Shown: positions 25,079 to 34,498, counted from the stretch's first letter. The stretch is 64,000 nucleotides of DNA from VRUE01 sp963702705 (GCA_963702705.1 CAVPDR010000002.1:1189457-1253456), one strand, 5' to 3'. Made by a program: numbers and translations. The notes: generated by a model from the sequence alone, not told the origin.

Positions 25079-25969
25079 GTGGCACGCCGGAGCGAAGATC
25101 CCGAGTACTACTTTCCGCCCGGCCGCTCGGTCGCGCGGCGGGTTCACGGCGAGCGTGCCGTCGGCCTGCTCTACGGCCAGCGGGCACTGCTGATCGGGGC
25201 GCTGGAGCCGCTCACCTACACGGGCACGATGCTCAGCACCGGCTCCGGCGACCGCCCCTTCCAGCGACTCGCCCGCACCGCCAAGATCCAGGAGACCGTC
25301 CTGCTCGGCACCCGCGCCGAAGCCGACAAGGCGCTGGCAGCGGTGCACCGCCTGCACGAGCGGGTCAGCGGTGAGCTCTCCGAGGCCGCCGGCGTGCATC
25401 CGCCCGGCACTCCCTACTCGGCCTTCGACCCGGAGCTGATGCTGTGGACGCTGGCGGTCATCGCCGACTCGGGGCGGGCGATGTACGAGACGATGGTGCG
25501 GCCGCTGAGCGAGGCCGAGCGCGAAGAACTGTGGCAGGACTACGTCCGCTTCGGTGAGCTCTTCGGCCTGCCCCGGAGCGAGGTCCCGGGCAGCCACCGT
25601 GAGTTCAGCACCTGGTGGGAGGAGCGCCTCTCCTCGCCCGAGCTGCAGGCGACACCGCACGGCTTGGCGATGGCGCCACTGGTCGCCTTCGAGCAGCCGG
25701 TCCCGGCGCCGGCGCGCGGCAACCTCGTCGCCCAGAACCACATCATCAAGGGCACCCTGCCGCCGCGGGTACGCGAGATCTTCGGCATCCGCTGGAGCGC
25801 CGCCCACGAGGCCGGCTTCCGCGCGATGACCGCCGGCCACCGCCGCGGCCGCCACCTCTTCCCACACAAAGTGCGCCGCGGCCGCAACGACGTCTTCTTC
25901 GACGTCGTGATGAAGGGCGAGCGGGAACGGGGCGGCACGGTGACGCCACAGCTGGGCGCCGGCGTCTGA
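25079..25969 (+). CDS. DUF2236 / MpaB-like oxygenase family protein
   Basis: 296 residues from GTG 25079. Family blocks: HGERAVGLLYGQRALLIGAL, a conserved His in VHRLHERV and the D/H-containing WTLAVIADSGRAMYE. Related fungal MpaB and bacterial latex-clearing proteins are haem oxygenases, but whether the haem ligands are retained here cannot be settled by eye. Followed after 3 bp by a small zinc-ribbon gene. Confidence 0.75.
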   Translation: MARRSEDPEYYFPPGRSVARRVHGERAVGLLYGQRALLIGALEPLTYTGTMLSTGSGDRPFQRLARTAKIQETVLLGTRAEADKALAAVHRLHERVSGELSEAAGVHPPGTPYSAFDPELMLWTLAVIADSGRAMYETMVRPLSEAEREELWQDYVRFGELFGLPRSEVPGSHREFSTWWEERLSSPELQATPHGLAMAPLVAFEQPVPAPARGNLVAQNHIIKGTLPPRVREIFGIRWSAAHEAGFRAMTAGHRRGRHLFPHKVRRGRNDVFFDVVMKGERERGGTVTPQLGAGV

Positions 25970-25972
25970 GCC

Positions 25973-26263
25973 GTGGCGCATGGACCGGTCCAGCGGGAGC
26001 CGGTCCGCTGGTGGTCGATGCGACGGGCGCAGAACCTCAAGCCCGCCACCTACCGCTGCCCCTTCTGCGGCAAGCACCTGCCTGCCCTCAGCGAGCACGT
26101 GCTGATCGCCCCCGAGGGCGACAGCAGCCGCCGGCGCCACGCCCACACCGCCTGCGTGCTCGCCGAGCGCAAGGCGGGACGGCTGCCGAGCGAGGAAGAG
26201 TGGCGACGTGGCCAACCGCGGCCACCGTCGCTCTGGTCGCGCCTGCGGGCCCGGCTCAGCTAG
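25973..26263 (+). CDS. Small zinc-ribbon-like protein
   Basis: 96 residues from GTG 25973. CPFCGKHL with a later HTAC gives a plausible four-ligand zinc site. The rest is basic (many Arg). No family recognised. The tight spacing to DUF2236 indicates co-transcription. Ends one base before the stop of the convergent gene. Confidence 0.6.
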   Translation: MAHGPVQREPVRWWSMRRAQNLKPATYRCPFCGKHLPALSEHVLIAPEGDSSRRRHAHTACVLAERKAGRLPSEEEWRRGQPRPPSLWSRLRARLS

Positions 26264-27055
26264 CTACTTGAGCACTTTGCAGGGACGGAAGAAGGTGCCC
26301 TTGAGGAAGGTGCCGTCCTTGAAGGTGAATTCGCCGCGCGCCTGGAGGCGGCCGTTTTCGCAGCGGGCGTTGACGTAGCTGTGCTTCTTGCCCTTGAGGG
26401 TCCATTTGCGATCGACCGTGATGTTGCCCGAGATCGGGTGGCCGTAGCCGCCGGCGATCTTGGGGATTTTCGCTTCGGTCCGGTAGCCGTAGACACCCTT
26501 GTGGATTTTTTCGATCACGACGGGAACGATGAAAGTGGTCGCGATCGGAACCGTCGTGAAGGCGTGGGCGAGGACGCTGTCGTTGCCGTGGACCTTGGGC
26601 CCGTTGAACAGGGTGATCGGCGACGAGACAGGGATCGGGTTCTGTTCGGGGAAGGTGACGATCGCCGAGCCGGTGCCCTCGCCGACGATCGCGTTGGGGC
26701 AGGCTTTACGGGCCGCCGGGACGGTCGTCGCCTGGAGTTTTCCGGCTGTGCAGACTTCCAGGCCGGTCGTGTCGACGGAGCCGTGCCGGTCGAATTCGAA
26801 GGTCAGGGTTTCGAGGATCGGCGGCAGTTCGCCGGACTTGGTCGAGAGTTTGCCGCCGCCGTAGATCAGGATCGGCGCATCGTGGTATCGCGGTAGCGTT
26901 TCCGGGCGGAAGCCGCCACGGCCTTCGATGATCAGGTCGCCGGCAATCAATTTCACCTTGTCGTTGTCGCGCCTCGCCTCGGCGCCCACCGCCAAGGCCA
27001 GCACGACCAGCCCGATCACCGACAGTGCCAGGAGATTCTTTCGGCGCCGTGCCAT
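26264..27055 (-). CDS. Exported protein of unknown family (paralogue 1)
   Basis: 263 residues from ATG 27055 (MARRRKN; ATG 27064 also in frame). Signal peptide LLALSVIGLVVLALAVGAEA. The mature part is beta-rich with GDLIIEGRGGFRPETLPRYH, IVGEGTGSAIVTFPEQ, and a C-terminal RGEFTFKDG-x-FRPCKV. Two or three conserved Cys suggest disulfides. It shares about half its residues with the next gene, including YGYR, GYGHPISG and KGKKHSY. Function unknown. Confidence 0.6.
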   Translation of the reverse strand: MARRRKNLLALSVIGLVVLALAVGAEARRDNDKVKLIAGDLIIEGRGGFRPETLPRYHDAPILIYGGGKLSTKSGELPPILETLTFEFDRHGSVDTTGLEVCTAGKLQATTVPAARKACPNAIVGEGTGSAIVTFPEQNPIPVSSPITLFNGPKVHGNDSVLAHAFTTVPIATTFIVPVVIEKIHKGVYGYRTEAKIPKIAGGYGHPISGNITVDRKWTLKGKKHSYVNARCENGRLQARGEFTFKDGTFLKGTFFRPCKVLK

Positions 27056-27080
27056 CGCACCCAACCCCGCAAGCAGCGGC

Positions 27081-27884
27081 CTACTTGCGCACCTTGCAGG
27101 GGAGGAAGAAGTTGGCCTTCATCACCTGGCCCACGTCGGCCGCCGACGCGGGTGCTTCTTCGCGCCCTTCTTTGAAGGTGAATTCGCCCCGGACCTGGAA
27201 GTGGCCGGTTTCGCAGCGGGCATTGATGTAGCTGTGCTTCTTGCCCTTGAAGGTCCATTTCTTGCCGACTTTGGCCGAGCCGGAGATCGGGTGGCCGTAG
27301 CCGTTGACGATCGACGGGATCTTCACCTTGACCCGGTAGCCGTAGACGCCTTTGTGGATTTTTTCGATCACGATCGGGACGATGAAGGTGGTCGGCCCGG
27401 GATAGTCGAGATGGGCGTGGGCGATGATCGTGTCGTCGGGGCCCTTTTTCGGGCCGTTGAAGAGGGTGATCGGCGAGCCGACTTTGATCGGCGCCTGTTC
27501 GGGCAGCTTGACCACGGCGCTGCCGAAGCCTTCGCCGACGATCGCATCGCCGCAGGCCTTGCGGGCGGTCTTCACATCGGTGGCGATCAGTTTGCCTTTG
27601 GTGCAGACACCGAGGCCCGTGGTATCGAGCGCGCCGTGTTTGTCGAATTCGAGCACGAAGGTGTCGAGGATCGGCGGCAGATCGCCGGAGAGGGTCGAGA
27701 GTGTGCCGCCCCCGTGCGTGGTGATCGGTGCGTTTTCGTGCTTGGGCAGCGCCTTGGGGGCGAACCCGCCTTCCGCATCGATGACGAGGTTGCCGGCAAC
27801 AAGATGCACGTGGAACGCATTGGCAGTGGCGGCAACGGCAAGCAGCCCCAGCACGACGATTCCGGCGACGACCTTCTTCCTCAT
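27081..27884 (-). CDS. Exported protein of unknown family (paralogue 2)
   Basis: 267 residues from ATG 27884, with GGAGGGGGAAGG upstream. Signal peptide VVAGIVVLGLLAVAATANA. The same blocks as the neighbour appear in the same order: GDLPPILDTFVLEFDKHG, CGDAIVGEGFGSAVV, IVIEKIHKGVYGYR, GYGHPISG, KGKKHSYINARCETG. It carries a short insertion (EEAPASAADVGQ) near the end. Tandem duplication is evident; an extracellular structural or binding role is a guess. Confidence 0.62.
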   Translation of the reverse strand: MRKKVVAGIVVLGLLAVAATANAFHVHLVAGNLVIDAEGGFAPKALPKHENAPITTHGGGTLSTLSGDLPPILDTFVLEFDKHGALDTTGLGVCTKGKLIATDVKTARKACGDAIVGEGFGSAVVKLPEQAPIKVGSPITLFNGPKKGPDDTIIAHAHLDYPGPTTFIVPIVIEKIHKGVYGYRVKVKIPSIVNGYGHPISGSAKVGKKWTFKGKKHSYINARCETGHFQVRGEFTFKEGREEAPASAADVGQVMKANFFLPCKVRK

Positions 27885-27989
27885 ATACACCTTCCCCCTC
27901 CCGTTTCCCAGGACCCCAACGATACCGAAGGCGACACAAATGGATGTTAAGGTCGCTGGGATTCGGCTTGGCAGCCCCGAGGCGCGGAG

Positions 27990-28616
27990 CTAGTCGGCCG
28001 GCTTGCGAGCGGAGACAAATTGCGCGAGGCCGGTCACCCGCTGCTCGATGCCGGTCATGCCGCTCGCTTCGAGCGCCCCGGTCAACTCCCTGCGATCGAA
28101 GATCCTGACGCCGGTCAGCCCGCGCACGACGCCGTTCGCCACTGCCACCGGCACGGGGCCTCGGTTGCAGCTCGAGATCAGCGCCAACCGGCCGCCCGGT
28201 GCGAGCACGCGAACGATCTCGGCCAGCGCCCGCAGCGGCTCGTCGATCAGGTAAAGCGCGGCGAGGCAGCAGGCGGCATCGAAGCTGCCGTCGCGAAAGG
28301 GCATGTCGCAGGCATCAGCGCGTACGTAGGCGACGTTTCCCGGAGCGTTGTCGCGAACGGCGACGTCGAGCATCGTCGCCGAGGCATCGAGGCCGATAAC
28401 CAGGCCCTCGCCCGCTGCCGAGGCGAAATCGCGACTGAAGTTCCCCGGCCCGCAGGCGACGTCGAGAACTCGATCGCCGGGCGCGATCGAGAGCATCGCC
28501 AGCGCGATCCTGTGCTCCTCCTCGGTTCCCGGCCCGGTCAGACCCATCAGAAGCCGACCGCCGAGTGGCCGCCAGAAGCGCTGGTAGATCAGCGGCAGCG
28601 CGCGGCTCCTCATCAA
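27990..28616 (-). CDS. Class I SAM-dependent methyltransferase (UbiE-like)
   Basis: 208 residues from ATG 28616. SAM motif RVLDVACGPGNFSRDFA, then GLDASATMLDVA, ADACDMPFRDGSFDAACCLA and VLAPGGRL. Coding signal continues upstream of ATG: TTG 28619, then ELDPARGYLDLLGATEAGGS and ALRLFEPDRR, which fit the usual N-terminus of this family; the only start there is CTG 28721. So the real protein is probably about 243 residues with a rare start. Confidence 0.8.
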   Translation of the reverse strand: MMRSRALPLIYQRFWRPLGGRLLMGLTGPGTEEEHRIALAMLSIAPGDRVLDVACGPGNFSRDFASAAGEGLVIGLDASATMLDVAVRDNAPGNVAYVRADACDMPFRDGSFDAACCLAALYLIDEPLRALAEIVRVLAPGGRLALISSCNRGPVPVAVANGVVRGLTGVRIFDRRELTGALEASGMTGIEQRVTGLAQFVSARKPAD

Positions 28617-28740
28617 CCGTTGCGCAGCGCTGCCGCCGGCCTCGGTCGCGCCGAGCAGATCGAGATAGCCCCGGGCGGGGTCCAGCTCAGCGGGGCGCCG
28701 ATCCGGCTCGAAGAGCCGCAGGGCCCTGGATGTCGGCGTG

Positions 28741-30084
28741 TCAGCGAATGGTCAGCGCCTCGCGCCGTCTTTCGCGCGGGGACGTGAGAGTCAACCTATA
28801 CCGGCCGGGCAGGATCTGGCGGACCGGATTAAGGACCAGCCGCGTGGTCGCGGAGCCGATGGTTGCGGTGCCCGATCCATAGAGGAAGCCGCCTTTCGCC
28901 AGCCGCGCGTGCAGCTTTCCGGGCCTCACGGGGGTCGCAACCAGCCTGCTTGTGCAGACGTGCTTTGCCGCGCCGCTCGCCCCGCGTCGACGGTGCGAGG
29001 CCTTGGCCGCCACCGCTGCTGCGGTTCGGCAGCTGACCAACTGAACGGATCGGCTGGCCGAAGCCGGCCCCGAGCCGCCTGCTCCGCCGGTACCCGGTAC
29101 TTCGCTGACCGGGATGTAGGTGAAGGAATCTGTGGAGACTTCGGGGCTTATTCCGCCGCGTGTCTCCACCCGGATTGGGACGGTGCCTTCGCCGGGGGGA
29201 GCGGTCGCGACGATTTCGTTATCCGATCGCACTTCGAATTCGGCAGCACCACACGGGGCAAGCCATCCCGGCCATGGAAAGCTGCACGTCAATTCGGTCG
29301 AACCAAAATCGACAGAATTGACGAATGCTTCAGCGATCAGTCCGAGGAACGGTGCTTCGAACCCGCGACCGTGAATTGTGACCTTGGTGCCACCGGCAGC
29401 CGAGCCGCTGCCGGGATCTACGCCCGTTAGCGTCGGGCCATAGATGAAGGTATCGGGTGGTGTGATGTCGGGGAGATGGTAAGTATGGCTTTCGCCCTCC
29501 GGGGTCAGCACTTTGATATTGACGACGTTTTCGCCCGGCGTAACCGGCGGGGACACGGCCGTAATCGAGCCGTCTGGGTTTTCGGAGAAGCTCGCGGCCG
29601 GAGCAGGGCCGAAATTGACTGCCGTGGCTCCTTCGAGGGCAACACCGCTGATGGTCACGGGGGTGCCCCCGACTGCCGGGCCTCGGCGTGGCGTGATCTT
29701 ACCGACCACTGGCCCATAGCTGAACTTGTCTTGGGGGCCGACGGCACTTGTGCCGTCCGGCGTGGTCACCATTACGTCCACCACCCACCAGTACCCGCTC
29801 TGCGGCGGCGAAACAGCGGTGATCGAGGTGTCCGAGTTGACCGTGAAGCTTTCGGCTGCGACTAAACCGAAATTGACTGCGGTGGCCCCGCTGAAGCCGG
29901 AGCCGAGGATGGTGACGGCCGTGCCGCCGGCTTCCGGACCGTCGTTCGGCTGGAGTTCGTCGACAACCGGACTGGCGATCGCTGCCTGCGCGCTGACGGC
30001 CAAGACCACGGCCCAAGTCACGAGCAGCCCGGCCAAGATCGGCCCGTAGACCAATCGCTGCGAACGGATTCGCCGTTTGCCCAC
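28741..30084 (-). CDS. Exported IPT/TIG-domain protein, copy 1
   Basis: 447 residues from GTG 30084, with GAGGAG 11 bp upstream. Signal segment LVYGPILAGLLVTWAVVLAV, then three IPT/TIG immunoglobulin-like domains at roughly 38-125, 126-215 and 216-325 (each with GP..GGT.VTI.G.GF.GA..V.FG). A Gly/Ser linker leads to a C-terminal domain of about 110 residues with two Cys (VQLVSCRTAAA, KHVCTSRL) and a terminal beta strand ILPGRYRLTLTS. Likely surface-exposed; ligand unknown. First of four tandem paralogues. Confidence 0.8.
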   Translation of the reverse strand: MGKRRIRSQRLVYGPILAGLLVTWAVVLAVSAQAAIASPVVDELQPNDGPEAGGTAVTILGSGFSGATAVNFGLVAAESFTVNSDTSITAVSPPQSGYWWVVDVMVTTPDGTSAVGPQDKFSYGPVVGKITPRRGPAVGGTPVTISGVALEGATAVNFGPAPAASFSENPDGSITAVSPPVTPGENVVNIKVLTPEGESHTYHLPDITPPDTFIYGPTLTGVDPGSGSAAGGTKVTIHGRGFEAPFLGLIAEAFVNSVDFGSTELTCSFPWPGWLAPCGAAEFEVRSDNEIVATAPPGEGTVPIRVETRGGISPEVSTDSFTYIPVSEVPGTGGAGGSGPASASRSVQLVSCRTAAAVAAKASHRRRGASGAAKHVCTSRLVATPVRPGKLHARLAKGGFLYGSGTATIGSATTRLVLNPVRQILPGRYRLTLTSPRERRREALTIR

Positions 30085-30127
30085 TTTTGTCTTTCTCCTC
30101 TGTTTGCGGCTGCAGACTTACTGGCCG

Positions 30128-30169
30128 AGGCTACATCCTGAACCTCAGTTATGCAACTTGTTGTCTGTG
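30128..30169 (-). promoter_or_regulatory. Conserved promoter of IPT copy 1
   Basis: The 17-bp motif (forward GCAACTTGTTGTCTGTG, 30153-30169) overlaps a -35 TTGCAT, followed by a 17-bp spacer and -10 TAGCCT (30133-30128) on the minus strand. The CAAC-GTTG dyad just upstream of -35 looks like a regulator site. The same layout precedes copies 2-4. Confidence 0.6.
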
Positions 30170-30184
30170 TACGACTGCTGTGGC

Positions 30185-31510
30185 TCAGCGAATCGCAACC
30201 ACTTGGCGCAACGTCCCATGCCCTGAGGACAACACAAGCTTGTATGTGCCGGGGGCAACTTCCCTCAGCGGCTCCAGTGCCATCCGCGTGCGGGAGCGGC
30301 CGACTCGAGCGATGCCGTGCGCATAGACGAGATGCCCCCGCATCAAACGCGCCGCCCATCCGCCGCCGTCGCCGATCGAGCCGATTGAACCCGAGACCAG
30401 GCGGGCGGCACAGATCTGCCGCACAACCGGTCGCGACCTACGACGGCTTTGGAAGGTACGCGTGACTGCGCCGCAGTTGAGCAACTGCACCTTGCCGCCA
30501 CTGTCTCCGAGGGGGTTCGGAGTACTCCCAGAGGCGGCGTAGGCGAACCGATCCACTGAGCTCGAGGGACTTGCTCCACCATCCGTCACCACCCGCAGGT
30601 CGACGGTGCCCGTGCCCGGTGGGACCGTCGCTGCAATCTCGGAGTCCGAGATCACCGTGAACTGCACTGGGCTACATGGATTTTGAGCGGGCCCCAGCGG
30701 CGATCCGCAGTCGAGGCTCGTTGAGCCGAATTCGACGCGATGGACAAAGGGCCCGCAGAGACATCGGAAGAGGACCGGCGCCGATGTGAACCCGCTGCCG
30801 TGGATCGTCACCGAGCCCCCTTCCGCCGCGCCTTCGCTTGGCGTCACGCTCGTAATCGTCGGGCCGTAGGTAAAGAAACTGGCAGGCTCGGCGTCGGGGA
30901 TTGTGTAGGTGGTGCTGGGACCTTCAGGCGTGGAGACGATCACATCGGCAATCGTCTGGCCGGCAACAAACGGAGGCGCAACCGCCGTGATCGAGCCGTC
31001 TGGGTTTTCGGAGAAGCTCGATGCGGGGTTCACGCCGAAGCTGACCGCGCTCGCCCCTGCGAGACCGAAACCGCCGATGGTTACGGGCGTGCCACCGGCC
31101 GCCGGTCCACTCGCCGGCGTCATTTCGGCGACGATCGGCCCGTAGCCGAACCGATCCTGAGGAACGACGGCGCTTGTGCCGTCTGGGGTGGTCACGGTCA
31201 CGTTCGCCACCCCCCATTGCCCGCCCTGCGGCGGCGACACGGCCGTGATCGAGATGTCCGAGTTGACAGTGAAGCTTTCGGCTTCGAGTAAGCCAAATTT
31301 GACTGCGGTGGCTCCGGTGAAGCCGGAGCCGAGGATGGTCACCGCGGTGCCACCCGCCTCCGGACCGTGATTCGGCTGAAGTTCGTCGACAACCGGGCTG
31401 GCGATCGCTGCCTGCGCGCCGATGGCCAAGACCGCGGCCCAAGTCACGAGCAGCCCGGCCAAGATCGGCCCGTAGACCAATCGCTGCGAACCAGGTCGCC
31501 TTATCACCAC
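30185..31510 (-). CDS. Exported IPT/TIG-domain protein, copy 2 (most diverged)
   Basis: 441 residues from GTG 31510, chosen because AGGAGGGG lies 8 bp upstream and it aligns with the other copies; the frame is open to 31579. Signal segment and three IPT domains match copy 1 closely at the N-terminus (first domain nearly identical), but the third domain and the C-terminal region differ (FTSAPVLFRCLCGPFVHR; ending PGTYKLVLSSGHGTLRQVV). Conserved Cys are kept (LLNCGAV, RQICAARL). Confidence 0.8.
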   Translation of the reverse strand: MVIRRPGSQRLVYGPILAGLLVTWAAVLAIGAQAAIASPVVDELQPNHGPEAGGTAVTILGSGFTGATAVKFGLLEAESFTVNSDISITAVSPPQGGQWGVANVTVTTPDGTSAVVPQDRFGYGPIVAEMTPASGPAAGGTPVTIGGFGLAGASAVSFGVNPASSFSENPDGSITAVAPPFVAGQTIADVIVSTPEGPSTTYTIPDAEPASFFTYGPTITSVTPSEGAAEGGSVTIHGSGFTSAPVLFRCLCGPFVHRVEFGSTSLDCGSPLGPAQNPCSPVQFTVISDSEIAATVPPGTGTVDLRVVTDGGASPSSSVDRFAYAASGSTPNPLGDSGGKVQLLNCGAVTRTFQSRRRSRPVVRQICAARLVSGSIGSIGDGGGWAARLMRGHLVYAHGIARVGRSRTRMALEPLREVAPGTYKLVLSSGHGTLRQVVAIR

Positions 31511-31550
31511 TTTGTCGCCCCTCCTTCTGTGGCCACGGACTTGCCGACTG

Positions 31551-31592
31551 AGGTTACGGCATTTACTCGACATAGGCAACTTGTTGTCTGTG
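31551..31592 (-). promoter_or_regulatory. Conserved promoter of IPT copy 2
   Basis: Motif GCAACTTGTTGTCTGTG at 31576-31592; minus-strand -35 TTGCCT, 17-bp spacer ending TGCCG, -10 TAACCT at 31556-31551. The leader of about 40 nt to GTG 31510 contains the AGGAGGGG ribosome site. Confidence 0.6.
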
Positions 31593-31665
31593 CAGGCGAA
31601 GGGGTCACCACTTGGTGCAGCTTCCTGTCGCGTGACCGTTGTGAGCGCCCTCGATGCCGGGCGTC

Positions 31666-32997
31666 TCAGCGAATGGTCAGCGCCTCGCGGCGGCTTCCGT
31701 GCGGGGATGTGAGCGTCAATCGGTATCGACCGGGCAGGATCTGCCTGAGTGGCCTAAGGGCCAACCGCGCGCTCGCGGGGCTGACGGCCGCCGTACCGAC
31801 TCCATAGAGCAGGCCGCCTTTCGCCAGGCGCGCCGAAAGCGTCCCGGCTCTCACCGGCCCGGGGACCAGCCTGCTCGTGCAGACGTGCTTTGCCGCGCCG
31901 CGTCGACGGTGCGAGGCCTTGGCCGCCACCGCTGCTGCGGTTCGGCAGCTGACCAACTGAACGGATCGGCTGGCCGAAGCCGGCCCCGAGCCGCCTGCTC
32001 CGCCGGTACCCGAGGCTTCGCTGACCGGGATGTAGGTGAAGGAGTCTGAGTCGGTCTCAGGGCTTATTCCGCCGCGGGTCTCCACCCGGATTGGGACCGT
32101 GCCTTCGCCGGGGGGAGCGGTCGCGACGATTTCGCTATCCGATCGCACTTCGAATTGGGCAGCACCACACGGGGCAATCCATAGCGGCCGTGGCGTGCCG
32201 CACGTCAATTCGGCCGAGCCGAAATCGACCGAACTGTTGAACGGTCCGATGAGGCCGAGGAAAACTAAGGATTGAAACCCACTGCCGTGGATTGCGACCT
32301 TGGTGCCGCCGGCCGCCGAGCCGCTGCTCGGTTCCACGCTCGTGATTGTCGGCCCATAGGTGAAGGTATCTGGAGGGGTGGTGTCGGGGACAAACGAGAC
32401 GTGGCTTTCGCCTTCCGGGGTCAGCACCCCGACGCTGACGACGTTTTCGCCCGGCGTAACCGGCGGGGACACGGCCGTAATCGAGCCGTCTGGGTTTTCG
32501 GAGAAGCTCAACGCCGGAGTGGATTCAAAATTGACTGCCGTGGCTCCTTCGAGGCCGAAACCGCTGATGGTCACGGGAGTTCCCCCGACCGCGGGGCCTC
32601 GGCGCGGCGTGATCTTACCGACCACCGGCCCGTAACCAAACTGGTCCTGTGGGCTGACTTCGCTTGTGCCGTCCGGCGTGGTAACGGTCACGTTTAGCAC
32701 GCCCTGAGCGCCAACCGGCGGCGAAACGGCACTGATCGAGGTGTCCGAGTTGACCGTGAAGCTTTCGGCTTCGAGTAAACCGAAATTGACTGCTGTGGCC
32801 CCGGTGAAGCCGGAGCCAAGGATGGTCACCGCGGTGCCACCCACTTCCGGACCGTCGTTTGGCTGAAGTTCGTCGACAACCGGACTGGCGATGGCTGCCT
32901 GCGCGCCGATGGCCAAGACCACGATCCAACTCATGAGCAGCGCGACCAAGATCGGCCCGTAGACCAATCGCCGCGAGCCAGGTTGCCTTATGCCCAC
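31666..32997 (-). CDS. Exported IPT/TIG-domain protein, copy 3
   Basis: 443 residues from GTG 32997 with AGGAGGGG at the same distance as in copy 2. Signal segment LVYGPILVALLMSWIVVLAI, three IPT domains and the shared C-terminal domain ending LRQILPGRYRLTLTSPHGSR. Very close to copy 4 over the last two thirds, which points to recent duplication or gene conversion. Confidence 0.8.
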   Translation of the reverse strand: MGIRQPGSRRLVYGPILVALLMSWIVVLAIGAQAAIASPVVDELQPNDGPEVGGTAVTILGSGFTGATAVNFGLLEAESFTVNSDTSISAVSPPVGAQGVLNVTVTTPDGTSEVSPQDQFGYGPVVGKITPRRGPAVGGTPVTISGFGLEGATAVNFESTPALSFSENPDGSITAVSPPVTPGENVVSVGVLTPEGESHVSFVPDTTPPDTFTYGPTITSVEPSSGSAAGGTKVAIHGSGFQSLVFLGLIGPFNSSVDFGSAELTCGTPRPLWIAPCGAAQFEVRSDSEIVATAPPGEGTVPIRVETRGGISPETDSDSFTYIPVSEASGTGGAGGSGPASASRSVQLVSCRTAAAVAAKASHRRRGAAKHVCTSRLVPGPVRAGTLSARLAKGGLLYGVGTAAVSPASARLALRPLRQILPGRYRLTLTSPHGSRREALTIR

Positions 32998-33037
32998 TTT
33001 GTCGCCCCTCCTTCTGCGGCCATGGACTTGCCGACTG

Positions 33038-33079
33038 AAGTTACGGCATTAACCATAGCTATGCAACTTGTTGTCTGTG
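33038..33079 (-). promoter_or_regulatory. Conserved promoter of IPT copy 3
   Basis: Motif GCAACTTGTTGTCTGTG at 33063-33079; minus-strand -35 TTGCAT, 17-bp spacer ending TGCCG, -10 TAACTT at 33043-33038. The leader resembles that of copy 2 nearly base for base. Confidence 0.6.
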
Positions 33080-33148
33080 TAGGCGAAGGGGCCACTTGTG
33101 CAGCTTCCTGTCGCGTGACCGTTGTGAGCGCCCTCGATGCCGGGCGTC

Positions 33149-34498
33149 TCAGCGAATGGTCAGCGCCTCGCGGCGGCTTCCGTGCGGGGATATGAGCGTC
33201 AACCTGTATCGACCGGGCAGGATCTGCCTGAGTGGCCTAAGGGCCAACCGCGCGCTCGCGGGGCTGACGGCCGCCGTACCGACTCCATAGAGCAGGCCGC
33301 CTTTCGCCAAGCGCGCCGAGAGCGTCCCGGCCCTCACCGGCCCGGGGACCAGCCTGCTCGTGCAGACGTGCTTTGCCGCGCGGCTCGCCCCGCGTCGACG
33401 GTGCGAGGCCTTGGCCGCCACCGCTGCTGCGGTTCGGCAGCTGACCAACTGAACGGAACGGCTGGCCGAAGCCGGCCCCGAGCCGCCTGCTCCGCCGGTA
33501 CCCGGTACTTCGCTGACCGGGATGTAGGTGAAGGAATCTGAGTCGGTCTCAGGGCTTATTCCGCCGCGGGTCTCCACTCGGATTGGGACCGTGCCTTCGC
33601 CGGGGGGAGCGGTCGCGACGATTTCGCTATCCGATCGCACTTCGAATTGGGCAGCACCACACGGGCCAATCCATAGCGGCCGTGGCGTGCCGCACGTCAA
33701 TTCGGTCGAGCCGAAATCGACCGAACTGTTGAACGGTCCGATGAGGCCGAGGAAAACTAAGGATTGAAACCCACTGCCGTGGATTGCGACCTTGGTGCCG
33801 CCGGCCGCCGAGCCGCTGCTCGGTTCCACGCTCGTGATCGTCGGCCCATAGGTGAAGGCATTTGGGGGGGTAGTGTCGGGGACGAAGGAGATATGGCTTT
33901 CGCCTTCAGGCGTCAGCACGACTATGCTGACGACGTTTTCGCCCGGAGTGACCGGCGGAGATACGGCGGTGATCGAGCCGTCTGGGTTTTCGGAGAAACT
34001 CGCGGCGGGAGCAGGGCCAAAATTGACCCCAGTGGCTCCTTCGAGGCCGAAACCGCTGATGGTCACGGAAGTTCCCCCGACCGCAGGGCCTCGGCGCGGC
34101 GTGATCTTACCGACCACCGGCCCGTAACCAAACTGGTCCTGAGGACCAACGACACTCCCGCCGTCCGGCGTGGTCACCATTACGTCCACCACTGCCCTAT
34201 CGCCAGCCGGCGGCGAAACAGCGGTGATCGAGGTGTCCGAGTTGACCGTGAAGCTTTCGGCTTCGCGTAAACCGAAATTGACTGCCGTGGCCCCGCTGAA
34301 GCCGGAGCCGAGGATGGTGACGGCCGTGCCGCCGGCTTCCGGACCGTGATTCGGCTGAAGTTCGTCGACAACCGGACTGGCAATGGCTGCCTGCGCGCCG
34401 ACGGTCAAGACCACGGCCCAAGTCACGAGCAATACGGCCAAGATCGGCCCGTAGACCAATCGCTGCGACCGGATACGGCCTGAGCCTACGATAAGCAA
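33149..34498 (-). CDS. Exported IPT/TIG-domain protein, copy 4
   Basis: 449 residues from TTG 34498. Signal segment LVYGPILAVLLVTWAVVLTV, three IPT domains and the common C-terminal domain. Compared with the other copies about 60 bp of leader, including the ribosome site, is missing: the promoter motif overlaps this TTG. If the promoter at 34470-34511 is used, the mRNA would begin near 34463 and translation would more likely start at TTG 34459 (residue 14), giving a nearly leaderless message. Confidence 0.78.
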   Translation of the reverse strand: MLIVGSGRIRSQRLVYGPILAVLLVTWAVVLTVGAQAAIASPVVDELQPNHGPEAGGTAVTILGSGFSGATAVNFGLREAESFTVNSDTSITAVSPPAGDRAVVDVMVTTPDGGSVVGPQDQFGYGPVVGKITPRRGPAVGGTSVTISGFGLEGATGVNFGPAPAASFSENPDGSITAVSPPVTPGENVVSIVVLTPEGESHISFVPDTTPPNAFTYGPTITSVEPSSGSAAGGTKVAIHGSGFQSLVFLGLIGPFNSSVDFGSTELTCGTPRPLWIGPCGAAQFEVRSDSEIVATAPPGEGTVPIRVETRGGISPETDSDSFTYIPVSEVPGTGGAGGSGPASASRSVQLVSCRTAAAVAAKASHRRRGASRAAKHVCTSRLVPGPVRAGTLSARLAKGGLLYGVGTAAVSPASARLALRPLRQILPGRYRLTLISPHGSRREALTIR

